Below are positions 12,900-25,872 of a stretch of DNA of 64,000 bases, one piece after another. The DNA lies in assembly GCA_033675545.1 (NCBI GenBank), contig JAWDGP010001404.1, positions 118,501-182,500 on the forward strand, read 5' to 3'. The notes under the pieces were generated by a model, which had not been told where the DNA came from, made no database searches, and saw only the letters and a list, made by a program, of their open reading frames with translations. How positions within the stretch are numbered: position 1 is the first letter of the stretch; the number at the start of each line of letters is the position of its first letter. The DNA comes from Elysia crispata. Lineage: Eukaryota > Mollusca > Gastropoda > Plakobranchidae. The position numbers and the translations under genes are program-made.

Positions 12900-15800
12900 T
12901 GTCTGGTTATGTAGGCATAAGATTAAGAAAATCGGCAAACCAACATTTTTTTTTGTTTAGAAAAATTTCAAACTAATTAGCTTATCAAACTTTTAGCTTG
13001 ACAGCATTAATTTTCTTTAAAAATAAAGGCCCGTTGTACCGTATTCTTACAAAAACAATTTAGCGTAGCTAAAAAAAAAAAAAGAATGAGTTAATGACAT
13101 ACTAAGGACAAACAAGAAACGCAGTGGAATCACGTTCATTTTGGTAAAAGCAGGACAATAATGTTAGAAGGCACGTGTGGATGCACAAAACTGGTGAAGG
13201 CGAGACGAGAAAATATTGATGGTGTTTCTATGGACAAAAGATGTTCAACTGCTGCTGCTGCTTGGCTTAGAGTAGGCCTGTGGCTGATGAAAGCAGATAT
13301 GTGACTATGCACTGACCAGAGCAAACACAAGAAGATGGTGAGAGTTAGCATTTTCATATTTGGAAGCATGGAACTGGCGAAGGTTGTGCTTGGCTCCAAA
13401 CCTGTCAAGTTATAAAGAACTCTCTTATGTATTATACCATCAAGCTGGCAAAGTCAGGGCCAAAACTAAACTACATGTATGTATGTCATTTACTATTCTC
13501 TACAGAGCTTATGGCAATACTGTTACCTGGGAACACTCACTTTCCCTTAAGCCACTGTTTGTCAAGGCATCACTGAATCTGGAGAGGAGGCAACAGTCAA
13601 AGTTGTGATTGTATTTAATGAGCATTTTGAGCTAGCAGCCTCTTTGTGGTCTTTAGCTAACTTGTGGAATGCAAGTTCATCAAAGTTCATTTTGTTGAAA
13701 AATGGTTGTTTTGCAAATTGTCAGCCAGCTCTCTATACCTTGAACATAGGCATTAAGTACTGTCCATTAAGTTTTAAATTTTTCTTCCAGGCATTTCTAA
13801 CTCCCCAAGATCCTTTAAAGTACATGTATTAATACTCTACTAGTATTAAAGTTCTAACTCATCTTCTAAGAACATTCTAGAATTTTTTTGGGGGGATTGC
13901 AAGATCATACAAACATCCTGAATAACAAGGAGACGTTTGAAACATTACCAATCATTTAAAATAAATCAGATTCTATTGCTTTCTGAACAGAATAGTAGTT
14001 CGCCTAAGAAGTAAGATAAAAATCAACAAAATTATCATGAAAAACACTTAAATTTTGAAAAATTGTCAGTAGATTCATGAATATTCTAGTAAAAAGTGTA
14101 CTCTTGTTTGCAACAGATTTGTGTAAATATTTAAAGTTTTTTTTTTTTTTTTTACATTTGGAATTGAGCTTCCTGGGCTCACAGTCCTTATATATAAATT
14201 TAATGTGAATGATAGGCTCAAAGTATAATAGAAAGGCAGCATTTGTATTAAGATCAGTCAGTTTCTTTAATTATCCCAGAAACACATCATGTGTAGTAGC
14301 AATTGGGCAGACATCTCAGGATCTCAAGAGATCTTTCAGGATCGTAAGTTTTGCAACTTCTCCTAATAATCTTGCGTATAACTATGGATAAAACAGATTT
14401 CTGGTCCTGTCTTAAGTATTGTTCGTTTAATCTATCTATTTTCAATATAAATCTAAAATTTCATGTATGTATTTTATAAGAAATGTTATTTCACAGAGCT
14501 ATGGTACGTAGCTAGAGCCCACAAGATCTTAAAGTTTTTCTTAACACGCCCTGCACAAGCAATATATGCACTGAATTAATAAAAACAATACTTCAGAGCA
14601 ACATCAGTATAGTATAACGACTTCCCAGAGATGCCCAAATTCAAGTCAAAGAAGAAAAATTCACCGATCCTTCAAAAAAAAAAAAAACAACCTACAAAAC
14701 AAGTGCTATTAAGATAAAATCTAATTGTTAGACAAAGCTTGTGCTTTATCAAATATCGTTCCTTATAATTTTCGCCCACAGCGCCATTTTCCAATTAAAA
14801 TTCAGAGATTTCTCAATTTTATAGCACTAAGCACCTTAAAAGTGTATGTCATTTTTAATGTGACAGTTCCATTGTTAGAAAATATATTTTTTTTTAAATT
14901 CAAGATCTTGTTTTAGGAAAGGTAAATTTACAAAATTTTTTATTTTAATTTTACGAAGGACTTAAAAAAAAAACCCAACAAAACTCTTTCTTTCAAAGTC
15001 ACAAATCAACTTTCATTTTTTTTTTTAATCTTATTTGGTATTCTAGCCATACTGTGAATTCAGAAAACTGACTGCCTGTAAGTTGTACAATGTATTACCA
15101 GCATGTTGCTCATTTTTACAGGAACATTTTATCCCAACATTTCATATATATATATTAAAGTATTGATGTGAAAGAGAGACCTGAGCAAAAAAAATAAAAT
15201 AAATTTTTTAAAATGTACTCATGATTATAAAAAAAAAAAAAAAAAAGCAATATGGCACACAGAAAATTCACTCAAAACACAAGGATTGAAGATTCTTAAC
15301 ACTATTGTGTGCAGCAAGAAACTTTATTTCTTCTTGCATACTTATAATCTTTGCATGATCAGGCATTCTTCCACAATATCACAGTTTGAAGAGTATGAAG
15401 AGGGAAATGGCAACCACCTTCACCACATTAGGTTTAAAAAAAAAACAAACAACTGAATTTGATTTTAATCTGATTCTGAAAAATTATGAATAGGAACTTC
15501 TACATCATGACCTGAAATTTATTTTTTATATAACGAGGCAAACCCATAAATTATGTGTGCCAGAAAGACTTTAAGTTACATACACATCACATAATAGCTC
15601 TTAATACAATGCAGAGTTTTTTGTTTATCAAAAACATGAAATTCATTAGGGAAAGAAGATCCCCCGAAAGTCGGAGTTGAAAGGACCAGGTTTTTGAAAT
15701 AAGCCTGATTTGGACTGATTGCAAAGCACTTTTTAGAATCTACAATCAAGAGCAACTAGACACATTTCTCATGTATCCCCACATTTAAGATTGCATCATC

Positions 15801-16730
15801 ATTGTATGGATCATAAACATATATTGATGTACTGGAAAAGTTTGTATATATATATATATATATATATATGAATATACAAAATTCAAAAGAAATTATAGTT
15901 CAAGACCATTACATAGAATCGACTTATCAAAGAATTCATTTTTTTTTCCAATAACATACCAGGTATCTCAGAAATTCTTGTTTCTAGCATTAACAAGTAT
16001 AAAAAAAAAACTATGTTATTTAGCAAAGTAATGAAGCAGAGGGAAAGAATTGGACTTTACAATATTCTCATTGAAAGATGTTGGTTTAAGGATTTTGAGT
16101 CTGCAAAATTGAAATTACTTTTTTATCCTACTTGAAAAATTATTTCCCATTGAAAAAGATCCACCCATTACCTATTTCCTAAGAGGACTGTCAATGTTTT
16201 CAACATTATTATCTCAGTACTTTTTTCACTTTTCATATTTTGTGCCTCTTAGTCATCAAGATTTTCATCCTCTTCAATAAAGATATTGAAGAGCATTTTT
16301 TTGTGTTTACATATAATTGTTCCCTTTCTTCCTTTCTGTATTTTCTTTTTATTTAATTTTCAACACTTTTTTTGTAAACATATTTACTTTAAGGATGACA
16401 CTTTCCAACTCTAAATATATTTTGATGCCAAATATGACATTTTTATCTTAATAATTTATGGATGCACAAAAGCTCAGTTTTGGCTTGGATTTACCCCACA
16501 AATGCCTTTTTGTCAAGTCTAGTATTTGATGCAATTTACAAAATTGTTCGACTAGTTTAAAATGTGCTAGAGCTTCATAGTTTCCAGGTTTTAAATTTGC
16601 TTTTTGCTTCTTAACACATATAAAAAATTTCTTAAACAATTTATGACATAACTCTGCTTATTTGTGAGGCAATATTATAAATATATTTAAGTTCATATAC
16701 GTACTCCATGGAGACTTGGTTTTTAGCTTT
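12900..16730. other. 3' flank of MSRA and intergenic DNA
   Basis: No exon of a known protein was seen. The part nearest 16730 probably holds the MSRA 3' untranslated region (minus strand), with AATAAA-like words such as the one near 16347. A (TA)n tract lies at 15845-15870. One minus-strand open frame at 13408-13136 starts with a hydrophobic, signal-like segment and is discussed as a finding. Confidence 0.5.
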
Positions 16731-17036
16731 TTACGGTTTCCCAATACCCCTAGGGCAAGCAACGCCAGTGCCACCCAGGCCACAGTATCCGTTTTTGTTT
16801 GTATGAAGATATTGCTGATGGTAGTCCTCAGCGTAATAAAATTCCCCTGCAGGGGCTATCTCTGTTGTGATGGTCCCATGACCGGCTGCAGACAGAGCTT
16901 TCTGGTATTCCTCTCTAGACTTGACTGCTTCTGTATGCTGGGATTCTCCATATGTGTAAATAGCAGAGCGATACTGGGTGCCCACATCATTACCCTGGCG
17001 ATGGCCCTGCGTAGGGTTGTGGTTCTCCCAGAATAT
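16731..17036 (-). CDS. MSRA: MSRA coding exon 5 (C-terminus)
   Basis: Residues 139-239 and the stop, from [11 protein letters not shown] to CPRGIGKP. It holds the substrate-binding [10 protein letters not shown] block and the two resolving cysteines. The acceptor is ACTCCACAG. Confidence 0.96.
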   Translation of the reverse strand: MFWENHNPTQGHRQGNDVGTQYRSAIYTYGESQHTEAVKSREEYQKALSAAGHGTITTEIAPAGEFYYAEDYHQQYLHTNKNGYCGLGGTGVACPRGIGKP

Positions 17037-17098
17037 CTGTGGAGTTCAAAGCTTGGTAGTTAAAATGGGCAATGGCACTGTCTTTGCTGCTGAAGTCA

Positions 17099-17149
<51 letters not shown>

Positions 17150-17150
17150 T

Positions 17151-17225
<75 letters not shown>

Positions 17226-20200
17226 TTCTGCAAAACAAAGGTTATATATTTATATATATATATATGTGTGTGTGTGTGTATCTAATTTATAGTGTCTTTC
17301 ATTCAGGAAATTTTCATTACCTTCCTTTTCCTTAAACAGTTGTTGCACACTCTAGTCCAATTTTTATGTTTTTTATGGTTAATCTAAATGAGCACACAAA
17401 GCAACAAGGCACGTCTACTGCAAAGACCATTCAAAGTGCCCAAGCAATGCAACTGGTTCCAGTTACATGCAAACTTTTTGTCTTAGCTGCTAATAAATGT
17501 TGTTCATAATCTCAAAAAATTATGAATTTTGCAATTAGATTAGTGAAAGGTAACAAGTGACTTCAGGGCTGTCATTGATTTAAACATAGGCCCAACCAAA
17601 TGCAATCTCCAAGGTGTAAGTGATGAGCTACTCAGTGCTTGAGACACACGCCCTAACCTTGGATTTCACTGTCATTGACAGTGGTAGACCATGATGGATA
17701 GTTACTCATTAGTCAATGCTCTGAGGCTAACTTCACAACATGAAATAAGAGGAGTTTGAGCCAAAAAAAAATCATCATGCATTCTAAAAATATCTTTTTA
17801 AATATTAAAAAAACTAAAAACTAAAAACATGTTCTTTATCAATGTAAAATAAAACACAATTTCATTACAATCATATGTCATGCGCTTTTCTTTTTTCCTA
17901 TTGAATATCTTCTTCCTTTTGTCAGCGAATCTCTTTGTGAGACATTGCTTCTTGAATCTTTCAGCGGAATAGCACTGGATCTTCTGCCAGTTTTCCGGCT
18001 TGTGTTATTTTTGTTTCCAGCCAGTTTTCTATGTCTTGCTCTAGCCCTCTGTTTAACCTTCCTCTTTCTCATTTTCCTCTGCTTTTACTTCTAATATGTG
18101 CTTTTCAAGGGTTTCATGACATGAGAGGTGACCAAACTATTAAAGCTCAAGTCTTCTCATGTTCTTTAAGAGTGGTGTTGAATTAATGCCAATTTTTGTC
18201 AGCACATCTTTGCTGTCAACTTTTTTTATCCTGTTGAATATATGAAGCAAAAAAACAGGTAAAACTACAATCTAGCTTGTGAAATGCAGAACAAATTATT
18301 GTTCCTATTCTGAATTGCATGCAAAAAAAACTTACCTTAAGCAAATCAGTGTAGGCAGTTTTGTTGGGATCAAAGACAACTCTCACAACTTCAGTGTGCC
18401 CTGTCTGGCCAGTGCAAACTTCTTTGTAAGTTGGATTGGTTGTGAACCCTCCTGCATAGCCAACCTGAAGAAAATGATTTGGTGGAAACGTATTCAGTGA
18501 GCAAACATTGAGTCTTGAAGTTCGTTCATCTCTAAGCTTCATATTCTTTTTTTTTTACTTTAGCCTAACCCTAGTTTAAGCCATGACTCAAATCTAGGTT
18601 TAATCTTTAAAATATTTATGAAATTTTACAGTAGGAAATAGCTCTAGTTTTTTACGTTCTCAACAGTTTTTTTTTTTTTTAATGAAATGACAGGTGCATC
18701 TAGGAAATCGTCAATTGAAGAAAACAAAAGATGAAGATATTTAAAAATCTTCAAACTTATGCAGTTGCAAGGCAAACATTAAAGGCTAGGTTTTCTTTTT
18801 TTTCCCTCTAAAACGTTTTCCATAAGATTGTTCATTGGTAGGTACCTTGAAACATAAAAAAAAACCAGATTGTTGAAATGCCGGGAGTTTTGTTTTTTGG
18901 TCGATCTTTTTTAAATTATGTTAGCCCATGCATATATTTGAATTGAACAAAATCAAGAAAAGCAAGAAGCCCAAGAAGAAAGTGACTTTTTATAGTGTCT
19001 GTTGTCTCCTTTTATTTTCTTAAAAATTATAAAAATGCAGGATTTAAAAAACAATCTGTCTCTGCAAAAGTCAAACATTTTGCACCCAATACTATACACT
19101 AATCCAGCTGCACCATTCAAGTACATAAGTTCCTAGTGCCAATTTTTATATTAGATTATATCCTTTTTATATTGGAATTAGCAATGGAAATGTAGTACTT
19201 CTGACAAAAATCTAAGAGATAATTAAAATTAAATGTTCCCATTCCATTCCTTTCGTGGTATAAAAAAAAAACAAACAGCAACCGGCAAAACCAGTGACAA
19301 AACCCACCTGAGTAGAGTATACACCTTGTGCTTGCCAGAATTTTCTTTCTGCTCCCCAAAAACATCCCATTGCTAAGAAGGGCAAAAAAAAAAAGGATAA
19401 TTAGATTTTCAAGTTTTAGAACAAGTAGGTCTTGTGTTTTGATAAACAAAAAATATAAGGGAGGAATACATCAAGAGCTTTTTTTTTTCTGCCTTTGTTG
19501 TTAGAACTTTCATTTTATTATTTTTCAACAAATTGTCTAACTTTTAATCGGTTTCAAATAAGTATTTTCTTGGACATACCATCAGGTGCAACTAATTTGA
19601 TATTTTCTAATTCTAAATTTTTAACACTTGATACTGGTTGGAAAAAAAAAAGTATTCTAGAAGAATTTCATACTTGCCGCGGTTTTTGTTTTGTGAAGAT
19701 GTACCACCATATCCTATACCCTAAGAAAAAAACTCATTTAAAAATAATATCGCAAATCTTTTGAAAACTGATTTCTTTTTACCCACACATGCAATTTATG
19801 AAGTCTAGCTTCAGTTATTGAAAACAGCTGTGATTTCAGCAAGAGATGAATGGGCCAAAATTCTTATTTTAAGCTCAAATGACTAAATGCAGTGCTATTG
19901 TAAAATTTTCAGTCACAAAGATTATTAGGTCCGTTTGCCTGGCAATTCAAAGCCAGGGTGTCTCATAGTTCAGTTCTCTACTCACTATACCTATTTGGCA
20001 CCCAGCTCAAGAAACTGTCATTTTGCCAATTATAAAGCTATTTCCAAAACCAAAAAAATACATATTTTTACATGTTTACTTATCCAGCATTAAAAATATA
20101 GATCTATAGGAAAAGTAAAAATTAAAACTGCTTGAAAATGATGGATACAGCAGATCTTGTAATCAGGAATGTAGCATAGGGATAAGATGAAATATAAGAA

Positions 20201-21834
20201 CTCTGGTACTTCTGTCAAAAAGTTCAAGCTGTTTAAACTTTTTTTAAGTTCTAAGACTTTGATAGCTTTAAAAAACTTGTCATTTTAATGTGAATGAAAA
20301 TCTGAAATAGTTTTCAAACCCAAAATTTCACAAATTTGTCTTCATTCTATGATGATAGTTGGAAAGGAAGCTAAGTTGCCTGGCTTATAAAAAAATTATA
20401 TATGTATTCTCATCTCACCAAACACTGCCATCTCTGTATTGCCTGGAAAGGGTGGGACCATCTTGTTGCCCGAAACCCTGTGCTTCTCACTTACTGATAT
20501 TGACTCAGAGCGTCCTAGAATAAAATAAAAGAGGCAAAAAAGATAAGATAATTTGATTTGCAGTATCTCTGCAGCATATTCATTTTTATTTCTTTCAAGT
20601 TCCTATTATCATACTTTATGTAGCATTAATAATGTGTAAAGCATGATTACTCTTGTAAATACCTGGAGCTCTACTATGTTGAGTACATGGATAATTCAAA
20701 CGTGTTTTTTCTTCAAAAATTGATACTTAAGTAAAAAGACTTTACTTATAATGTGTATTTAATCAATAAAATTTCAGATGCCTGCACTATATTTACATAA
20801 TTTTATATATCCTCAGTTATAAAAATCTTTTGTTCAAGAATAGCCAACAGGAACAGAAACCAGCATAAAGCTGTTTTTTCTTTCTTCCATTTCTACATTG
20901 GATAAGTTGATGATCAGTGAAAATTGTTCCCAAATTAAATCTATTTACAAACAATTTATTCTTTTCATTTACTTTGATGATATTCACAGGAGTGTCATTG
21001 CTAAACAGAAAATGGAAAAATTTCTTTACATTTAGTAATGAGTTACAATACATATATTACATCTTTCAAATGATCCACTATCCTCTCCTATTACTAAAAG
21101 AATCATGCATAGCTTTAATACAAGCCAAAGATACACATATTTGATGGAAACAATGAAAGACACTACAAATGAAACACATGTCCTCTATAGCACATATAAA
21201 GGTTTAACATCTAGAGTTACGTACTTTATTCGCTTCTCAGTTGTAAATATTGCATGGAAATAATACTAATATCAGCACTACCAGGGGAGCCATTCAATTT
21301 TAAAACTATTTTGAAATAGTCATAAAAAGAGGATTTATCAACTTTCAAATTTACTTTATTTAAATCCATATTATCAAAATCCAAGTTAAAATGACTGATC
21401 TTAAGACAAAGATTATTAATTCTACTTCGTTAATAAATTTTCAATGACATATTTAATCTATATCCAATGATGAGGTGTAATGACTGGCAACATTGTCAGG
21501 CAGAGATAAGAACATTTCAGGATAAGAAAGTATAAGGTGCTAAACTTTAAGTCTATGTTGATTTTTAAGTTTCTTTCATAAAATGTCACAATCATGCTTG
21601 TAATTTTTAGGGGACAAAATTTGCCAGTCTTTGCTTTGATACAAATACTGAAGAAATAAAAAAAAAATCATTTGAGCAAGACCAAATGAACATAAACCAG
21701 CTTGACCCACCAGGTAACGCTGTATTCTTAGTGACCATTTCAGTTTTGGAAGGCATGTCTCCCATGAAGAAGAAACTGGCACTTGAACTTCGGAGAACGT
21801 TTGATATAATTAGCAAACGAGCAATACGAGACAT
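16731..21834 (-). CDS. MSRA: Peptide-methionine (S)-S-oxide reductase (MsrA), complete, five coding exons
   Basis: Reduces methionine-S-sulfoxide in proteins back to methionine, with thioredoxin as usual reductant. Exons (minus): 21834-21711, 20514-20419, 19372-19308, 18464-18336, 17036-16731 with the stop. All introns are GT-AG and phases match, giving 239 residues, close to vertebrate MSRA (about 235). The catalytic motif GCFWGAE lies at 76-82 with the nucleophile Cys77. The FAGG-like block is [16 protein letters not shown], then GTQYRSAIY and [12 protein letters not shown]. The C-terminal [13 protein letters not shown] carries the recycling cysteines 223 and 232. The start at 21834 gives a basic, hydrophobic N-terminus ([20 protein letters not shown]) like a mitochondrial presequence. 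Met24 could serve as a cytosolic start. No frameshift or missing key residue was seen. Function is inferred from family identity. Confidence 0.97.
17101..17222. repeat. (AT)n(GA)n microsatellite in MSRA intron 4
   Basis: An AT run at 17103-17140 passes directly into an AG run to 17222, only about 65 bp inside the intron from the acceptor of exon 5. On the sense (minus) strand it gives a CT-rich tract that may extend the polypyrimidine region. Confidence 0.93.
18336..18464 (-). CDS. MSRA: MSRA coding exon 4
   Basis: Residues 96-138, from [17 protein letters not shown] to TAYTDLLK, in phase 0 at both ends. Acceptor CTTCAG, donor GTAAGT-like GTAAGT/GTAAG. Confidence 0.95.
19308..19372 (-). CDS. 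MSRA: MSRA coding exon 3 (active site)
   Basis: Residues 74-95, [20 protein letters not shown] plus Q, with the catalytic Cys77. Acceptor TTCTTAG, donor GTGGGT, ending in phase 0. Confidence 0.95.
20419..20514 (-). CDS. MSRA: MSRA coding exon 2
   Basis: Residues 42-73. It includes [12 protein letters not shown], the strand leading into the active site. The acceptor is TTCTAG and the donor GTGAGA in phase 1. Confidence 0.92.
21711..21834 (-). CDS. MSRA: MSRA coding exon 1
   Basis: Residues 1-41 plus one base. It holds the likely mitochondrial presequence and NTALPG, which corresponds to the conserved ALPGR before the catalytic domain. The donor is GTGGGT, phase 1. Confidence 0.9.
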
Positions 21835-21839
21835 CTAAC

Positions 21840-22873
21840 TCAGTACCTGCATAAAGATTAATACAAAAAGATCTATTTAAAGATTAATTTTAAAATTATT
21901 GAAAATGAATGCAAATCTTATCTTAACTAAATCTAGATGACTATAGAGTAGAGCATGGATTCCTCGAATTCACAGGGAAATTTTTGTATGTTCCAGGAAG
22001 CCGTGGTCGAACAAATTTATTTTTAGCACTCGGACCCTGGATTTACATTTGGGACTGTTGTCATGAATATTTTGAAATACGTGAATTTTTTTTTTTTTTT
22101 TTTTTTGGCTACTTCCGTTCCATTCCAAGCATTACTAGGTTACCCCATTTGCCGCATTTTCGCTACTTTTAGTACTTCAAGTAGCGGACAGAAGACAGAT
22201 ACCCGAATAACCATGCGGTCGCAAATTTTTTTCTAGCTTGGCGGACATTCAGTCTAAATTCAACATTCAAATACAATGAACATTGCTTGTTCCTGAATAA
22301 TCTTCATCTCAGACAAGGGCTGTCTATCAAGGCAGAGCTAGGCCTAATCGCATCAGAAATGATTGAACCTAAAACACACTACATAGTCATTCCAACATTA
22401 TACCTTTTGAGCTGTCTGGCGTTTTAGCCGTCAATAAACAGATCATTACAGCCAGCTTTTTTTTTCACACCCATTTACTGATTGATTAAGTAAGGGGTAA
22501 GCCCAGACAGATTTACCTGCCATGATTACCCATGTCTTGTGCACGTGAAACAAGTAAATCGTGGTTACAATCGACCACTTTAAAGTTTAGCGACAGGTAG
22601 ACCTGGCACAGGTGTGCACAGACAACTGGTGCTGGACTAGGTCTAGGCCTCAGTAAAAAGTAAGGTGTGCCAGGAGAGGGGGTGTCTCTCTCTCCCTGGT
22701 AATTAAAAGTCTAGGCTGCCTGTCCACAAGTTGTTTCTACACAATAAAAGGGAGGGGTAAAGCATGCTTGTTTAAAGATAACAACAGCTGTACAGAGGAA
22801 TTGGCTGAAATTTAAGATCTCTGAATACATAATGATGAAAGTCACAGTCTGTCAGATTTATTAAAAGATAAAC
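21840..22873. other. 5' flank of MSRA
   Basis: It would contain the MSRA promoter and 5' leader, but I see no clear TATA box or other core motif. A long T run lies at 22088-22107. No gene recognised. Confidence 0.45.
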
Positions 22874-22878
22874 ATTTT

Positions 22879-23695
22879 AGACCGTGGGCTAGCGGGTGAA
22901 ACCCTCCCCCCCCCCCCCCCTTTGGGATTTTTGTACACCCATATTTTCTCAAAGGTGACCCATCTAGGTGTAAGAAAATCGATGTTAGCCAAATGGAAAG
23001 TGTCATCTTCATACAGTTATTGCCATTTGTTTACGGGCTTTTGGCATTTTTCAAATAAAGGGGTGGGGTTGTTATTTCAGTCATACATTAATTATTTCTA
23101 CACAAAAGTATACATATTATAGCTCATATGAAAGCTAAAATGATGCTCTTTCTTATGGTGAAAACAGATTTACAAAATCTTTTATGGTAAAAAAGATATA
23201 TTGGTTCAAAGTCAGATTTTGTGTCAAAATGGAAAAATTAAGATATGTCAAAACCACTGAAACTAAAATTTCTTGTTGGGATTTTTCAACACCTGTATTT
23301 CTTGATTTGGTACCTCTCATAGTAAGGGAATATGGGTATAAGTTACTTTGGAAGTGTCATCTTCATGAGTAATTCCCCCTTGTTTACGTTTTTTTGCACA
23401 TCTTCAAATAAGGGGGTAGGGTTGTTCTTAGAGTCATATCTCCACATCCGCTCAAGCAAATGGGCACTTGTTGATACTTAAGCTACTCTTTCATGTAGTG
23501 TAACGGATTTTACAATATCTTAAGCTAGTCAAATTTTATTTGTATTCAAAGTGCATTTGCCTTGCGAAAATGCAAAACTGAAATATTCAGCTTATCTAAA
23601 CCAAACCTTGTAAGTAAGGAGTCAATAATTTCTACATTTTCTAAAGCATTGCACTCCAAGGTGTTAGAAAATGTGAGATAGTTTGATTTTAATTG
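22879..23695 (+). repeat. Left terminal inverted repeat of the PIN/FEN-type transposon
   Basis: It pairs with 26515-27333 in inverse orientation. A C run of 14 follows the tip (22907-22920), where the other arm has an interrupted G/C run. A part of it (about 23430-23600) recurs in direct orientation at about 23775-23945, just inside the arm, as a diverged subterminal copy. Confidence 0.85.
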
Positions 23696-23961
23696 TCTTC
23701 TTCATAGAATTATGGTCTTCTATGATGAATCAGTTCTGTCCTACGTGCAAACTAGGGGGGAGGTTTCTTTTTTCAGTCATACCTCCATATTAGCTCAAGC
23801 AAATGGGTACTTGCTGGTACTCAAATAAAAGCTAAAAAGCTATTCTTTCATATAATATAACGGGTTTTACAATATCTTAAGCCAGTCAAATTTTATTTGT
23901 ATTCAAACTACATTTACCTTGCTATAATGCAAAACTTAAATTATGAAGAAGTAAACATTTT

Positions 23962-25741
23962 ATGGGTTTAAATGACATTTACCTATCAAAAATGTATAAC
24001 CAAAACATTCAACAAAGATGTAATATGCAATCAAGCAATACAAATACACTGAAAGAAGTAATCATTGATGGAAATGCTCTGCTTCACTCCCTTAAAAATA
24101 TTCCCGAAACTTTTGGCCAACTGACAGAAAAGATCTTCCACCTCTTACCCCAAGCTGAATGTATTCATTTTGTGATAGATTCGTACAATGTGAAATCAAT
24201 CAAAAGTCTTGAGCGGATGAGAAGAGGCTCCAGCCAAACCCTTGTAGTTGCGTGGACAGTCAACAAAAACCCCAGAGACTGGAAGTCCTTTTTATCCAAT
24301 GATGAAAACAAGAGAAATTTCATCAACCTACTTCTACAATTGTGGGAGGATGATAAATATGCAGAACAACTCAAAGACAGGGAAATCATGTTTGCGTCAG
24401 CAGAACAGTGCACCCGTTTGACGAGCAGCGATAGAGTGACAACAGAATCAACCATTGTGCACTCGTTGTGTTCATCTCACGAAGAAGCGGACAATCTCAT
24501 TATACTTTATTGTTTTCATGCAGCCCAAAATAACTGTGATGAGATTGTCGTCCACTCTCCGCACACAGATGTCTTTTTACTCTTGCTGTACTTTGCCACT
24601 GAAATGTCAAAGCCATTATTCTTACAGACTGGAACAGGGTGTTATCGCAGACTCATCAACATATCTGTCTTAGCTGAGATGCATGACAAAAGTGTTATCC
24701 GTGCTATTTTCATGCATTTACAGGGTGTGACACCACTAGTGCATTCCTTCAAAGAGGAAAAATGAAGCCATTGAAGATCATGAAAGCAAAACCACAGTTT
24801 CTGCTTGCATTTGATCGTAGCTTACGATCACGTAACAAAGCTTTGCTGTCAGTTCCATGCAAACCATCAAGAAAAGACGGCCATAGAGCATTTGTACAAT
24901 GTGCACCAGTTGTCTGGAATGCCCTTCCCCTTTCCATCAGGGAGGCGAGTTCTATAAGTCAGTTTAAGACCCTATTGAAAACCCATTTGTTTACTGCACA
25001 TGAAGACCTTAATTAGTCTGAGAAATTTGTCTTATTGTCAATGTCTTTTCTTATTTTCTTTGTACATGTAACTTATTTATTTTTTCCTCTTCTGTTTGTT
25101 TGAATTGTTATTGGACTAGGTTTTAGACTATAGACTAGTGTCACTATGTTAAACGTTTGTAAATAGACTATTGTAAAGAGCTTCGAGCCTACAAGTAGGA
25201 AGAGGCGCTAGGAAATAACTTCATTATTATTATTATTATTATTTGAGGCTCTTGGTGTGAATGACGCTGTAGGTGCTAACTTGCTGTCTGAATTGGAACA
25301 GTTTGTTTGTTTCATGTATGGGAAACCTACATATTCAGATGTGAACAAGCTTCGTTTTGACATGGTTCGTCAACATTTTCAAACAGGGTCTGGAAATGTA
25401 CTGACTAACTAATCGATTTTAGTTTGCTGCCTCCATGTCGATCCACTCTCCAAATGCACATCAAGCGTGTGAATTATCAGACACTACTTTGGAAGAAATC
25501 GACCATCTCATTTCCAGATTTACCACCAGCTGAGGAGCATGGCTGGAAGGTGACCTTGGATGGAGACCTTGACTATAATTGGTGTGCAGGAGACATTGTT
25601 CCTCAAGATCTGGTGGATATCTTGTCAAGCTATCAGCCAGAAGATGATGAAGATGATGTTTGTGACAGTTTTTCAAATGAGTTTGACAGTGACAGTGAGA
25701 ACAGTGACAATGAAACGAGTGACAGTGAAGAAGAAAACTAA
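23962..25741 (+). pseudogene. Broken PIN/FEN-like nuclease-type gene of the transposon
   Basis: The first open piece (23962 to about 24707) reads VIIDGNALLHSL near residue 35, then a FVIDSYNVKS.ER.RRG stretch, then SSHEEADNLIILYCFHAAQN and HSPHTDVFLLLLY. The acidic residues (DGN, ID, EAD, DTD) are laid out as in PIN/FEN1-like nucleases, and a nuclease role is inferred from that alone. Near 24707 a one-base frame change moves the conserved FHAFTGCDTTSAF block into another frame, which continues to 24814 (KMKPLKIMKAKPQFLLAF). A LINE tail interrupts it and the frame resumes at 25247 (EALGVNDAVGANLLSELEQF) to a stop at 25410. A last piece in another frame (25424-25741) carries LPPCRSTLQMHIKRVNYQ and EEHGW and ends in an acidic, serine-rich tail. 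It is not functional as read. Confidence 0.75.
24815..25240 (+). mobile_element. 5'-truncated LINE 3' end nested in the transposon
   Basis: The insert encodes only the last 68 or so residues of a non-LTR reverse-transcriptase protein. GHRAFVQCAPVVWNALPLSI and SQFKTLLKTHLF match the usual RAFS.A.P..WN.LP...R and FK..LKTHLF end of CR1/L2-type proteins. A stop follows at about 25014-25016, then a 3' untranslated tail ending in (ATT)n. ATTTGA occurs on both sides (24809-24814 and 25241-25246), a target-site duplication. Removing the insert restores the host reading frame at that point, so the LINE came in after the transposon. Confidence 0.85.
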
Positions 25742-25814
25742 CCAGCTTCTGTTAAGATCTTGCTGCATTGTTTCATCCAGATCGAAAAGAATGTGTGTTT
25801 GTGTGTGTATGTGG

Positions 25815-25818
<4 letters not shown>

Positions 25819-25870
<52 letters not shown>
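25819..25870. repeat. (GA)n microsatellite
   Basis: GA dinucleotides following a GTGTGT stretch, inside the DNA transposon downstream of its gene. Confidence 0.92.

Positions 25871-25872
<2 letters not shown>

Noticed and set aside
17878..18072. Minus-strand open frame rich in Lys/Arg inside MSRA intron 4
   Set aside because: No family match or splice context. MSRA reads correctly across the intron without it.
24749..24937. Minus-strand open frame opposite the LINE tail
   Set aside because: Shadow of the plus-strand LINE protein end, which has the conserved motifs.
25398..25422. A possible 25-nt intron (GT, an ACTAAC-like branch word, AG) in the transposon gene
   Set aside because: Far too short for an animal intron, and its removal does not bring the downstream LPPC block into frame.
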